Of a DNA stretch of 64,000 nt, positions 36,121-44,694 are shown one piece after another. The stretch comes from Spirosoma rhododendri (GTDB lineage Bacteria > Bacteroidota > Bacteroidia > Cytophagales > Spirosomataceae): positions 868,001 to 932,000 of the forward strand of contig NZ_CP051677.1 of the NCBI RefSeq assembly GCF_012849055.1. The letters run 5' to 3'. The translations under genes and the position numbers were made by a program. Each line of letters begins with the position of its first letter. Position 1 is the stretch's first letter. The notes below the pieces were generated by a model. The model was not told the DNA's origin. It saw nothing but the letters and a program-made list of their open reading frames with translations, and ran no database searches.

Positions 36121-36139
36121 TCCTAGTCAACCAACCCAA

Positions 36140-36379
36140 CTACTTGACAAGTTGCTCTACAGGCTCCTCCTGAACAAGGTCTGTAAACAAATTCGTGCCG
36201 CGCACCAGGGACAACAGTGTGTGAGCTACTAATGTGCCAATCAATATGGCAAAGAGTACAGCCCCAAGTAAGAGCGGTACACGGATAGGCAACGCGAGGT
36301 CGGCCAATTTTTCGGACAGTTGCCAAAAGACATCGCCGATAACGGCGAAAAATGTTGATAGGATGAGGAAGGTTCGCAT
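36140..36379 (-). CDS. Small two-helix membrane protein
   Basis: A 79-residue protein from the ATG at 36379 (MRTFLILSTFFAVIGDVFWQ), with a second hydrophobic helix VPLLLGAVLFAILIGTLVAHTLLSLV and an acidic tail (FTDLVQEEPVEQLVK). The open frame reaches 36421, but residues before this ATG are unlike a protein start. The family was not recognised. It is isolated and convergent with the tRNA. Confidence 0.6.
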   Translation of the reverse strand: MRTFLILSTFFAVIGDVFWQLSEKLADLALPIRVPLLLGAVLFAILIGTLVAHTLLSLVRGTNLFTDLVQEEPVEQLVK

Positions 36380-36898
36380 AAGATTTAGGCGTTGAGTGCG
36401 ACTATATACTCCTGTACACAAATCTTGGATTTACTATCTCTCAAATTTCTCCAGAGAATTTTTATGGAATAAGGTGAGCCGCGGCATCTATCAGGCAGAA
36501 AGCATTCTGATGTGAATGCCAGTCAATCAGTAAAACTTAATATTTACTTTATGAACAAGGCCCCTCCCAGCACCAGTAACTTATTCTGTGGGTATTTCAG
36601 AAAGAAAGGTACTATTTGGTTGATTGACAGACAGGCGTTTACCGGTCGGGTTGCCTTTTCGCGCTATTGATGGCTTATTAACACAGCCGTTTATATCCAA
36701 CAAATTAGCGGGCAACTCCAATAAAGGCGTAAAATTTGGCAAATCTGATTGCTTTGTATTCATCAGAAAAACCATAGTTTTGTGGAGGTTTCAGTGGTTT
36801 TCCGTCAAATTTTGACTGGTATAAACTGAAACAGTTAGATTTTTCGCTTTTTTTACCGGGCAAACCAACTTTCATTTTAACCCTACAGTCCAGTTCCA
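36380..36898. promoter_or_regulatory. AT-rich intergenic region with exbB promoter
   Basis: This gap of 519 bases is AT-rich. Near its end TTTG at 36753-36756 and TAGTTTTG at 36775-36782, 18 bases apart, form a good Bacteroidota promoter for the exbB operon, giving a leader of about 110 bases. Several short frames (36581-36775, 36624-36815, 36705-36947) overlap one another on both strands and show no protein-like signal. A few T-rich runs are present, but I see no further gene or RNA structure. Confidence 0.6.
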
Positions 36899-37732
36899 AT
36901 GAAAACACAAACTCCTTCTCCAGCACCAGCCAAAGCGGCAGCAGCACAAAAGAAGTCAGGTGGTCTGAACCCTGCGTTCGTTCTGCCCGTACTACTTGTC
37001 ATCGGTATCCTGACGTACATGTTCGTCTTCGGTGATAGCAGCCACTTCCAGGATGGAGACAACACAAAAGAGCCCCTGCCCGGCGATTACTTCGGTACCG
37101 TTTACAAGGGTGGTTTCATCGTACCAATTCTGTTCACCTGCTTCCTGACGGTGCTGGTTTTCTCCATCGAGCGTTTCATCACCATCGGCCGTGCTAACGG
37201 TACGGGTTCTATCGACGATTTCGTTCGTAAGATCAAATCGCTACTCGACCGGAACGAAGTAGCCGCAGCTATTCAGGAGTGCGACAAGCAAAAAGGTTCG
37301 ATTGGTAACGTCGTTAAAACCGCCCTGTTGAAGTATCAGCAACTGGCTACCGACACCAACCTCGACAAAGAGCAGAAGCTGGCCGCTCTCCAGAAGGAAG
37401 TAGAAGAAGCTACTACGCTGGAACTGCCGATGCTGGAAAAGAACCTGACGATCATCGCTACGCTGGCGTCGGTATCTACCCTGATCGCCCTGCTTGGAAC
37501 TGTACTTGGTATGATCCGTGCCTTCGCGGCCATGGGTGCTGGTGGTCAGCCTGACACAGGTGCTCTGTCGACGGGTATCTCTGAGGCCCTTGTAAACACG
37601 GCTCTGGGTATCGGTACAGCGGCTATCGCTACGATCATGTATAGCTACTTCACTAGCCGGATCGACGTTCTTACGTACAACATCGACGAAATCGGTCTGA
37701 GCATCCAGCAGAACTTTGCTGCTCACTACTAG
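36899..37732 (+). CDS. exbB: MotA/TolQ/ExbB proton channel family protein
   Basis: A 277-residue inner-membrane subunit of the TonB-energising complex. The first helix (FVLPVLLVIGILTYMFVFG) follows a basic alanine-rich N-terminus; the second is IVPILFTCFLTVLVFSIERFITIGRA; helices 3 and 4 are in LTIIATLASVSTLIALLGTVLGMIRAFAAMG and GISEALVNTALGIGTAAIATIMYSYF, the conserved pore-forming segments. ExbB with ExbD uses the proton motive force to drive TonB. The N-terminal extension with an extra helix is common in Bacteroidota. It is first in a seven-gene operon, with its promoter at 36753-36782. Confidence 0.94.
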   Translation: MKTQTPSPAPAKAAAAQKKSGGLNPAFVLPVLLVIGILTYMFVFGDSSHFQDGDNTKEPLPGDYFGTVYKGGFIVPILFTCFLTVLVFSIERFITIGRANGTGSIDDFVRKIKSLLDRNEVAAAIQECDKQKGSIGNVVKTALLKYQQLATDTNLDKEQKLAALQKEVEEATTLELPMLEKNLTIIATLASVSTLIALLGTVLGMIRAFAAMGAGGQPDTGALSTGISEALVNTALGIGTAAIATIMYSYFTSRIDVLTYNIDEIGLSIQQNFAAHY

Positions 37733-37754
37733 ATTTCTTTTAGTTGACAACCCG

Positions 37755-37780
37755 CCTGCCCAGTTCTCGGACTGGGCAGG
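37755..37780 (+). promoter_or_regulatory. Hairpin between exbB and exbD
   Basis: CCTGCCCAGT (37755-37764) pairs perfectly with ACTGGGCAGG (37771-37780) around a 6-base loop. There is no T-run after it. It probably acts as an mRNA processing or stabilising hairpin, giving more ExbB than ExbD. That function is an inference. Confidence 0.55.
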
Positions 37781-37797
37781 CAGAAACAGACTATTTC

Positions 37798-38424
37798 ATG
37801 CCTGCAGTTAAAGTTAAACGCGCCAGCTCTTCGGTAGATATGACCGCGATGACTGACGTTGCATTCCTGCTGCTGACGTTCTTTATTCTGACCGCTCAGT
37901 TTAAGTCTCAGGATGCCGCGGCAATCGAAACGCCGTCTTCTATCTCTGGTATCAAAGTCCCTGACAAGGACATCATGACTATTGCGCTAGGCAAAGACGG
38001 AAAAGTTTATTTCGGTGTTGACAGCCAGCAGGATCGTATCACGATGCTGGACAACGTAGCCGCTATAAAGGGCATTTCTTTTTCTGATAAGGAAAAGAAA
38101 GATTTTTCGTTGATGTCGAACTTCGGCATACCCATCAGTCAGCTGAAAGCGTATCTGGCTTTACCTGACGATCAAAAAGCAAAAGTAAAGCAGCCTGGTA
38201 TCCCCACGGATTCGACGGGAGCAGCTGTTACTAACGAGCTTAAAGATTGGGTATTCAACTCGCGGAAGGCTAACAACGGCCTGCGTATCGCGCTGAAAGG
38301 TGATAACCTGGCCAAGTTTCCTGAGTTCAAGAACGTGTTGGCTACGCTTCAGGCGCAGAACATCAACAAGTTCAACCTCATCACGGGTACAGAAGCTCCG
38401 CCAGCTGGTTGGAAAGCTGACTAA
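37798..38424 (+). CDS. exbD: ExbD/TolR biopolymer transport protein (first copy)
   Basis: A 208-residue ExbD homologue starting at MPAVKVKRASSSVDMTAMTDVAFLLLTFFIL. The conserved aspartate in the membrane helix (MTDVAFLLL) is the proton-carrying residue of the family. One N-terminal helix is followed by a periplasmic domain with alternating beta-alpha elements. The ATG at 37798 is favoured over 37744, because the upstream residues come from the exbB-exbD hairpin region. It forms the proton channel with ExbB and the second ExbD. Confidence 0.92.
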   Translation: MPAVKVKRASSSVDMTAMTDVAFLLLTFFILTAQFKSQDAAAIETPSSISGIKVPDKDIMTIALGKDGKVYFGVDSQQDRITMLDNVAAIKGISFSDKEKKDFSLMSNFGIPISQLKAYLALPDDQKAKVKQPGIPTDSTGAAVTNELKDWVFNSRKANNGLRIALKGDNLAKFPEFKNVLATLQAQNINKFNLITGTEAPPAGWKAD

Positions 38425-38473
38425 TCCACAACTTTAATTAGCTCACCCTAATTAAAGACAAACCAAAAAAGCC

Positions 38474-39010
38474 ATGGCAGAAATTAACACTGGTGGCGGT
38501 GGTGGCAAAAGTGAGGGTGGTAAGGTACGGTCGAAAAAAGCGTCTACTCGTATAGACATGACGCCCATGGTTGACCTGGGATTCCTGCTAATCACCTTCT
38601 TTATTTTGGCTACCACCTTGAGCAAACCATCATCGATGACGCTCAACGTACCAGATAAAACGCAGAAAGAAGAAACTGAACCGATCAAAGCCTCAAACGT
38701 AATGACGGTTTTCCTCGGTGACAACAACAAGGCGTACTACATATTCGGGAAAGCCGCAAACGAAGATCCGAAGCTGGAAACAGTTGGTTACGGATATGAA
38801 TTTCGTAAGGCGATCCAGGACAATGCTCGTAAAGTACCCGCCGACAAATTCGTTGTCGTAATCAAGCCTACCAAAGTGTCGAACTACAAGAATATGGTCG
38901 ATGTGCTGGACGAAATGGCGATTACCAAAACGAAGCGCTACGCACTGGTAGATGCACTGACTCCCGACGAGGAGAAGCTGCTGAAAGACAAAGCAAAACT
39001 ACAAATCTAA
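38474..39010 (+). CDS. exbD: ExbD/TolR biopolymer transport protein (second copy)
   Basis: A 178-residue ExbD homologue with a glycine/lysine-rich cytoplasmic start, then STRIDMTPMVDLGFLLITFFILATTL. It keeps the essential aspartate (MVDLGFLL). The periplasmic domain includes KVPADKFVVVIKPTKVSNYKNMVDVLDEMAITK. It lies 49 bases after the first exbD and 4 bases before tonB. Two consecutive exbD genes are standard in this operon in Bacteroidota. Confidence 0.92.
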   Translation: MAEINTGGGGGKSEGGKVRSKKASTRIDMTPMVDLGFLLITFFILATTLSKPSSMTLNVPDKTQKEETEPIKASNVMTVFLGDNNKAYYIFGKAANEDPKLETVGYGYEFRKAIQDNARKVPADKFVVVIKPTKVSNYKNMVDVLDEMAITKTKRYALVDALTPDEEKLLKDKAKLQI

Positions 39011-39014
39011 CACC

Positions 39015-39839
39015 ATGGCAGAACTCGATTCTAAGGCGACACTCGATGATATCGTGTTTGCCGACCGGAACAAGGCGTATGGTGCTTATGAATTGCGGAA
39101 GACGTACCCCAAAACAGTTACCCGCGCCCTTATTATCGGCGGTATCCTGTTTACGCTGGGTGTATTGACCCCGACGATTATCACTGCCCTGACACCGGAA
39201 CAAGAGGAACAGGCGATGGTAGAGGTGGACCTGATGAAGCTCCCACCACCACCCATTGATCCGAACGAACCGCCACCACCGCCACCACCACCGGTCGAAG
39301 CACCGAAGGTGAATACGGTGAAATTCCTGCCGCCGGAAGTTAAGCCGGACCAGGAAGTACCAGAGGAAACGCCACCACCGGCCGTTGAAGAACTGAAGGA
39401 AGCCGTTGCAGCTGAAAAGACGCAGGAAGGTGACCCGAACGCAGAAGAGGTTATTGCAGCCCCTGAAGCATCAGTTGGACCAACGAAGGTTGAGGTAGCT
39501 GTAGAAGCCGCACCGAAGGTTGAAGAAGTCTTCACCGTGGTAGAACAGCAGCCTGAGTTCACCGGAGGCATGGCCGCTCTTGGTCAGTATCTGCAAAAGA
39601 ACCTGCGTTACCCTGCCGCTGCTCAGCGTGCCAACATCTCGGGTCGTGTATTCGTTAGCTTCGTTGTTAACACCGACGGAAGTATCCAGGATGTTGCTGT
39701 ACTGAAAGGTCTCGGATTCGGAACGGATGAAGAAGCACAGCGCGTAGTGAAAGCGATGCCGAAATGGCGGCCAGGTAAACAGTCGGGTCGTCCGGTACGG
39801 GTGAAATACAACCTGCCGATCAACTTCACGCTGGAATAG
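39015..39839 (+). CDS. tonB: TonB family energy transducer
   Basis: A 274-residue TonB protein. The N-terminal part has the Bacteroidota-type start LDDIVFADRNKAYGAYELRKTYPKTVTRALIIGG with one membrane helix, then the proline-rich periplasmic spacer (PPPPPPPPVEAPK region and VPEETPPPAVEE), then the C-terminal TonB domain starting QQPEFTGGMAALGQYLQKNLRYPAAAQRANISGRVFVSFVV and ending in KYNLPINFTLE. It physically couples the proton channel to outer-membrane receptors. Its partners in this window are the SusC and the frameshifted TonB receptor. It is followed 5 bases later by a small membrane gene. Confidence 0.95.
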   Translation: MAELDSKATLDDIVFADRNKAYGAYELRKTYPKTVTRALIIGGILFTLGVLTPTIITALTPEQEEQAMVEVDLMKLPPPPIDPNEPPPPPPPPVEAPKVNTVKFLPPEVKPDQEVPEETPPPAVEELKEAVAAEKTQEGDPNAEEVIAAPEASVGPTKVEVAVEAAPKVEEVFTVVEQQPEFTGGMAALGQYLQKNLRYPAAAQRANISGRVFVSFVVNTDGSIQDVAVLKGLGFGTDEEAQRVVKAMPKWRPGKQSGRPVRVKYNLPINFTLE

Positions 39840-39844
39840 TTTCT

Positions 39845-40066
39845 ATGCGCGGACAAAATAGAGGACCAGCTCGTCTGACGCTGTTTATCGCAGTATTGGC
39901 GTCGCTGGCTTATCTGGGAGGAGGCATCGCACTGATAGCCTCCTCTCAGTCTTTTGGTGTGTTCCCAGAACCGGGCCTATTACGGTATAGCATGGCCGCC
40001 ATGCTGATCGTATATGGGAGTTTCCGGATGTTCCGGGCTTATCAACAGATTCGGGATGAAACGTAG
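39845..40066 (+). CDS. Small membrane protein inside the tonB operon
   Basis: A 73-residue protein with two hydrophobic helices (LTLFIAVLASLAYLGGGIALIA and YSMAAMLIVYGSFRMFRAYQ) and basic ends. It begins five bases after tonB and its last 11 bases overlap the start of the PstS-like gene, so it is almost certainly translated with the operon. The family was not recognised. A role linked to TonB or the PstS-like protein is possible from position only. Confidence 0.75.
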   Translation: MRGQNRGPARLTLFIAVLASLAYLGGGIALIASSQSFGVFPEPGLLRYSMAAMLIVYGSFRMFRAYQQIRDET

Positions 40067-40991
40067 CCTCCTTCCTGTAGCAATGCTGGCCGTCGCCGGG
40101 CTGATGCTCGGTTGTGGCCAGGGTAAAGCTCCGCTCGATACTCCATCGCAGGGTACGATCACGATTGCCGCCGACGAGTCGTTCAAGCCATTGGTGACGC
40201 AAATCACGTCTGCCTACGAAGGCATTTACCCGAACGTAAAGTTTAATTTAGTGTTCCGGCCCGAGCAGGCAGCCATTAACATGATGCTCAATGACAGTGC
40301 CCGGCTAGCCTTTACGACGCGTAAGCTGACGAAAAACGAGCATCGTGCGCTGGATCAGCGTAAGATTGTTGGTGGAGCTGTAAAGATCGCGACGGATGGT
40401 GTAGCCCTTATCGTAAACAAGGCAAATACCGACAGCCTGATCACGATGGACGCCCTACGCTCGATATTCAGCGGAAAGATCAAAAACTGGTCGCAATTAA
40501 AGGGCAACCAGGCAGAGCCGATTACACTAGTGTTCGACAATAACAATTCCAGCAACCTGGATTTCGTTTTAAGTACGTTCGGCGTGAAATCGATGGCAGG
40601 GTTGCGCATTTTTACAACCCGGTCGAATCGTGAAGTGATCGACTACGTGCGGAAAAATCGGTCTGCTTTGGGTTTTATCGGCGTAAACTGGATCAGTGAT
40701 GGCGACGAACCGCTGACGGCTGAACTATCAGCCGACTTACGAGTTATGGGAGTGTCGGCAAAGTCGAATCCGGTTGGTCGGGCTGATTATTTCCAGCCGT
40801 TCCAGGAGGACCTCGGTATGCAGCGTTATCCACTGCGCCGGCCCGTATACGTTCTAAGCCGCGAAGCGCACCCTGGACTGGGTGGTGGACTGTTGAATTA
40901 CCTGATCCGGGACGCAGGTTCGCTCATTATTTACAAAGTAGGTCTATGGCCTTCTGTACGCTATAATCGGGAGATAAACCTACAGAAATAG
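40056..40991 (+). CDS. PstS-like substrate-binding lipoprotein
   Basis: A 311-residue lipoprotein starting at MKRSLLPVAMLAVAGLMLGC, with Cys20 as the anchor. The mature protein has the phosphate-binding-protein (PBP-like) fold: GTITIAADESFKPLVTQITSAYEGIYPNVKF, then LAFTTRKLTKNEHRAL, LRSIFSGKIKNWSQLKG, and GVNWISDGDEPLT. No pst permease genes are present. In Bacteroidota this protein is regularly placed in the exbB-exbD-tonB operon; its ligand and role there are not established. It overlaps the previous gene by 11 bases. Confidence 0.88.
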   Translation: MKRSLLPVAMLAVAGLMLGCGQGKAPLDTPSQGTITIAADESFKPLVTQITSAYEGIYPNVKFNLVFRPEQAAINMMLNDSARLAFTTRKLTKNEHRALDQRKIVGGAVKIATDGVALIVNKANTDSLITMDALRSIFSGKIKNWSQLKGNQAEPITLVFDNNNSSNLDFVLSTFGVKSMAGLRIFTTRSNREVIDYVRKNRSALGFIGVNWISDGDEPLTAELSADLRVMGVSAKSNPVGRADYFQPFQEDLGMQRYPLRRPVYVLSREAHPGLGGGLLNYLIRDAGSLIIYKVGLWPSVRYNREINLQK

Positions 40992-41030
40992 GTAGATTTT
41001 TTGGTTTAGCGGCACTTTTTTAAATTTGTG

Positions 41031-41038
41031 CATTGTTT
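41031..41038 (+). promoter_or_regulatory. Candidate promoter of the TPR gene
   Basis: TAAATTTG matches TAnnTTTG 40 bases before the TPR start codon, so this gene may have its own promoter as well as operon transcription. No TTG lies at a consensus distance upstream. Confidence 0.45.
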
Positions 41039-41077
41039 AACCAGTACATAACCTTTTTTCAATTCCAACCTAAATAC

Positions 41078-42835
41078 ATGATGAACAACCAGAAAAAATC
41101 GCTGATGACCATCTTGTTCGTCGGTGCGGCAATGACCACACAGGTCTATGCGCAGGACGTGCAGAAAGGTCTGGAAGACCTGGAGGCTGAGCGGTTTACG
41201 AAGGCTGGCCAAACGTTTACGCAGCTGGCTAACAGTTCGCCGTCTGCCGACAATCAGTTTTATCTCGGCTATTACTACCTGAAAACCGGTCAACTGGATC
41301 AGGCGAAAGCGGCTTTCGAAAAAGGCGTTGCTGCTGACGGTAAAAATCAGCTGAATAACGTCGGTCTGGCTGGTGTCGCGCTGATGAAAGGCGACCGGGC
41401 TACGGCCAAGACGCTGATCGATGGTGCTGTTGGTGCTTCCAAAGGCAAGAATCAGGATGTGCTGATCCGCGCGGGTGAAATGTACACGCTTTCGGATAAG
41501 ACAAATGATCCGGCGGAAGCGATTCGGCTGCTGACAATGGCCGACGAAAAAGATAAGAAGAACGAAAATGCCGAAATCGAGATGGCATTGGGCGACGCTT
41601 ACTTTCTGAAAAATGATGGTGGTAACGCCATCACCAAGTACGAAAACGCGATGGCGATGAAGCCAAATCTGGCAGAAGCTAACTATAAGATCGGTCGGCT
41701 GTACCTGCGTGGTAAGAACTATCTGAAAGCACAGGAGTATTTCAAGCAAGCCATTCAGAACGATCCTGAGTTCGCTCCTACCTATCTGGCCTACGCCGAT
41801 GCACTTGCTAACTCGCGGGCTTATAAAAGTGCCGCTCAGAACTACGATCTGTACGTGCAGAAAAGTGGCACTGTTGATCCTGAGCGTCTGCTCGACGTAG
41901 CGCGCTATCGCTTCCTGGCCCAAGACTATCAGGGTGCAACGTCGTACCTCGATCAACTGAAAGGCAAGGTGAACAACCCGATCATGGACCGGATGTATGG
42001 TTGGGCTTACTACGGTCTGAACCAGCCTCAGCAGTCGGTTGACGCACTGAACAAGTTCATCTCGTCGGCTCCCGACAAAGTAATCTATGACGATTACAAG
42101 TACCTGGGCCGGGCATATGGCATGGTCAACACCCCACAGGCTGACTCGATGAGCATTGTGTATCTGGAGAAAGCAGCCCCGCTCGACACGACGGAGAACC
42201 TGTACCGTGATATCGCCAAGAAGTACTACGATATGAAGAAGTACAACAAGGCAGCGGATTACTACGCCAAAGTAGTTTCGACGGACAAGAAGCCGCTGAA
42301 CAACGACTTCCTATATCAGGGTCTGTCTAACTACCAGTATGGTTTCCGTGTAGGCCGCGATTCAACGGTAGCTCCGATGGATACCGCGCAGATCCGGATG
42401 GCTCGCCAGATGTACTTTATGCGTGCTGACTCAGCTTTTGGCAAAATGGCAGCGAAGATTGAGGCCGACACCGCAGCAACCAGCAAGTACCCACTTGCTT
42501 ACTACTACGAAGGTCAGTCGAACTACTACGCTTACCCATCAGCCGTTTCGCTGGCACGTGGTACAGCCGTTCCTTACTACGAGAAGTTTATCGCGCAGGC
42601 AACTGCCGAGACCGACCAGAAGGTAAAGGATTCGTACAAAAAGCCGCTGATCACGTCGTACAAGTTCCTGGCTTCGTACTACGGTTCCAAGAACGACGAT
42701 GCAAAAGCGAAAGAATACTTCAACAAAGTGCTTGAGCTTGACCCGAACGACGCCGATGTTCAGAAGGCGCTGAACCCGGCGCCAGCTAAGGCGGCCCCAG
42801 CCAAGGCGGCTCCGAAGAAGCCCGTCAAGAAGTAA
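41078..42835 (+). CDS. Secreted tetratricopeptide-repeat protein
   Basis: A 585-residue TPR protein with signal peptide MMNNQKKSLMTILFVGAAMTTQVYAQD; the adjacent ATG at 41081 is also possible. TPR units are visible throughout: GLEDLEAERFTKAGQTFTQLA, NQFYLGYYYLKTGQLDQAKAAFEKG, AEANYKIGRLYLRGKNYLKAQEYFKQAIQ, DYYAKVV, and a last unit YYGSKNDDAKAKEYFNKVLELDPNDADV. The C-terminus is an Ala/Pro/Lys tail (AKAAPAKAAPKKPVKK). TPR proteins are a regular last member of this TonB operon and probably act as a periplasmic or outer-membrane scaffold. A strong terminator follows. Confidence 0.9.
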   Translation: MMNNQKKSLMTILFVGAAMTTQVYAQDVQKGLEDLEAERFTKAGQTFTQLANSSPSADNQFYLGYYYLKTGQLDQAKAAFEKGVAADGKNQLNNVGLAGVALMKGDRATAKTLIDGAVGASKGKNQDVLIRAGEMYTLSDKTNDPAEAIRLLTMADEKDKKNENAEIEMALGDAYFLKNDGGNAITKYENAMAMKPNLAEANYKIGRLYLRGKNYLKAQEYFKQAIQNDPEFAPTYLAYADALANSRAYKSAAQNYDLYVQKSGTVDPERLLDVARYRFLAQDYQGATSYLDQLKGKVNNPIMDRMYGWAYYGLNQPQQSVDALNKFISSAPDKVIYDDYKYLGRAYGMVNTPQADSMSIVYLEKAAPLDTTENLYRDIAKKYYDMKKYNKAADYYAKVVSTDKKPLNNDFLYQGLSNYQYGFRVGRDSTVAPMDTAQIRMARQMYFMRADSAFGKMAAKIEADTAATSKYPLAYYYEGQSNYYAYPSAVSLARGTAVPYYEKFIAQATAETDQKVKDSYKKPLITSYKFLASYYGSKNDDAKAKEYFNKVLELDPNDADVQKALNPAPAKAAPAKAAPKKPVKK

Positions 42836-42851
42836 GGCTTGCCTGACCAGT

Positions 42852-42887
42852 AAAAAAGCACCGAGGATAGCCCTCGGTGCTTTTTTT
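42852..42887 (+). terminator. Rho-independent terminator of the tonB operon
   Basis: AAAAAAGCACCGAGG (42852-42866) pairs with CCTCGGTGCTTTTTT around a short loop, with a T-run at the end. It closes the exbB-to-TPR operon. Confidence 0.9.
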
Positions 42888-42950
42888 GCGATATACAGAG
42901 CCAGTAACTAGGCCTTTAACTGCCACGCATTATTATTTCCAGCCGTATTA

Positions 42951-42958
42951 TACCTTTG
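42951..42958 (+). promoter_or_regulatory. Candidate adk promoter
   Basis: TACCTTTG matches the Bacteroidota -7 consensus 43 bases before the adk start. No clear TTG lies at the usual distance. Confidence 0.5.
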
Positions 42959-43001
42959 CAGGTGCAAACGTCTGACCCACTACACGCTTTCTATTCTTAC
43001 A

Positions 43002-43589
43002 ATGCTCAATCTTGTACTATTTGGCCCACCGGGTGCCGGTAAAGGCACACAAAGTGAACGAATCATTCAGAAGTATAAGCTGGTACATCTGTCGACAGGC
43101 GATTTGCTGCGCTCGCAGATTGCCGCTGGTACCGCGCTGGGTTTGCGGGCCAAGCAGTTGATGGACCAAGGTTTGCTGGTACCCGATGAGGTAGTAATCG
43201 GCATGATTGAAAGTAAGCTGCGCGAAAACCAGGATGCGTCCGGCTTTATTTTTGACGGCTTTCCGCGCACGGTCAGACAGGCGGAAGCCCTTGATGAACT
43301 GCTCAGCCAATACCGGACAGGTATTGATCTGATGGTGGCTTTGATGGTCGATGATGAGGAACTGACGCGCCGTTTGCTGCTTCGGGGTCAAACATCAGGG
43401 CGCCCTGACGATCAGAACGAAGAACTGATTCGTCGTCGGGTGACGGAATACAACGAAAAGACAACGCCTGTTGCCAGTTATTATGCCGATCAGCAGAAGC
43501 TGGCGACGATTGATGGAATCGGCGACATCGAGACTATTTTTGATTTGATTACCAAACAGATCGAGCAGGCAACCGGTCAGACAAACTAG
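43002..43589 (+). CDS. adk: Adenylate kinase
   Basis: A 195-residue cytosolic enzyme that interconverts ATP + AMP and 2 ADP. The P-loop is GPPGAGKGTQS at residues about 7-17; the AMP site shows HLSTGDLLRSQIAAGTALG and FIFDGFPRTVRQAEAL; the region RLLLRGQTSGRPDDQNEELIRRRVTEYNEKT is a short lid without the zinc-binding cysteines of longer forms. Length fits the short type used in Bacteroidota. The obg gene begins 36 bases downstream and is probably cotranscribed. Confidence 0.97.
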   Translation: MLNLVLFGPPGAGKGTQSERIIQKYKLVHLSTGDLLRSQIAAGTALGLRAKQLMDQGLLVPDEVVIGMIESKLRENQDASGFIFDGFPRTVRQAEALDELLSQYRTGIDLMVALMVDDEELTRRLLLRGQTSGRPDDQNEELIRRRVTEYNEKTTPVASYYADQQKLATIDGIGDIETIFDLITKQIEQATGQTN

Positions 43590-43625
43590 GCCACGCTTCT
43601 CGATTCTCGTATTTAACACAACGTT

Positions 43626-44636
43626 ATGGCTTCTTCAAATTTTATTGATTATGTCAAGATCAACTGCCGTTCGGGTGCGGGCGGGGCAGGATCGTCACAT
43701 TTTCGTCGGGAGAAGCACGTTCCGAAAGGTGGCCCCGACGGGGGCGACGGCGGTCGGGGTGGGCATATCATCTTACGCGGTAACGCGCAGATGTGGACGT
43801 TGCTGCACCTGAAATACCGCAAACACGTAAAAGCCGATAGTGGCGGCAATGGTGATGGCGGTCGGCGCAGCGGTGCCCAGGGTGAAGATGTGATTCTGGA
43901 TGTACCACTGGGAACCATAGCCCGCAACCCCGACACCGGTGAGCAGTTGCAGGAAATCACGACCGATGGGCAGGAGGCAATCCTGTTGCCAGGCGGGCGG
44001 GGCGGACTGGGCAACGACCACTTTAAATCGCCAACCTTGCAGGCACCCGAACACGCGCAGCCCGGCGAACCCGGTCGCGAAGAATGGGTGATTCTGGAAT
44101 TGAAACTACTGGCCGACGTCGGTCTGGTTGGCTTTCCAAACGCGGGCAAATCGACCTTGTTATCGGTTGTCTCGGCGGCTCGTCCCGAAATTGCTGATTA
44201 TCCGTTTACAACCCTTGTCCCCAATTTAGGGGTCGTAGCATACCGGGACTATAAGTCATTCGTAATGGCCGACATTCCGGGTATCATCGAAGGCGCATCG
44301 CAAGGTAAAGGGCTTGGCCTGCGTTTCCTGCGTCATATCGAACGTAACTCCGTATTACTTTTCGTCATTCCGGCCGATAGTCCTGACGTAAAACAGGAGT
44401 ACAACACGCTGTTGAATGAATTGCGGGAATATAACCCCGAGTTGATGGACAAGGATCGGTTGCTGGCCATCTCGAAAATAGATACGGTCGATGAAGCCGA
44501 TCTTGCACGTATAAAGGGAGAGTTACCCGAAAAACTGCCGGTGACGTTTATTTCCGCCGTCAGCCAGAAGGGATTGAGCGAACTGAAAGATCAGATCTGG
44601 CAGCACCTGACGCAGACTCCAGCAGCCGTTGTTTAA
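43626..44636 (+). CDS. obg: Obg family GTPase
   Basis: A 336-residue GTPase linked to late large-ribosomal-subunit assembly and the stringent response. The N-terminal Obg fold is rich in glycine ([37 protein letters not shown]), and the G domain carries the P-loop GFPNAGKST, the switch region [13 protein letters not shown], and [16 protein letters not shown]. The C-terminus is short, as usual in Bacteroidota forms. It follows adk. Confidence 0.97.
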   Translation: MASSNFIDYVKINCRSGAGGAGSSHFRREKHVPKGGPDGGDGGRGGHIILRGNAQMWTLLHLKYRKHVKADSGGNGDGGRRSGAQGEDVILDVPLGTIARNPDTGEQLQEITTDGQEAILLPGGRGGLGNDHFKSPTLQAPEHAQPGEPGREEWVILELKLLADVGLVGFPNAGKSTLLSVVSAARPEIADYPFTTLVPNLGVVAYRDYKSFVMADIPGIIEGASQGKGLGLRFLRHIERNSVLLFVIPADSPDVKQEYNTLLNELREYNPELMDKDRLLAISKIDTVDEADLARIKGELPEKLPVTFISAVSQKGLSELKDQIWQHLTQTPAAVV

Positions 44637-44694
44637 TACTACCTATACACCTGTTTTGATTATCACGCTTGAAGCGATTTAGTATTTAGTCACT

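Noticed and set aside
36581..36947. Short frames in the gap before exbB
   Set aside because: They overlap each other on both strands, have odd composition and cover the promoter. No protein-like feature was found.
37798..39010. Two exbD genes as a recent duplication or assembly artefact
   Set aside because: The proteins differ strongly and the two-exbD layout is usual in Bacteroidota TonB operons.
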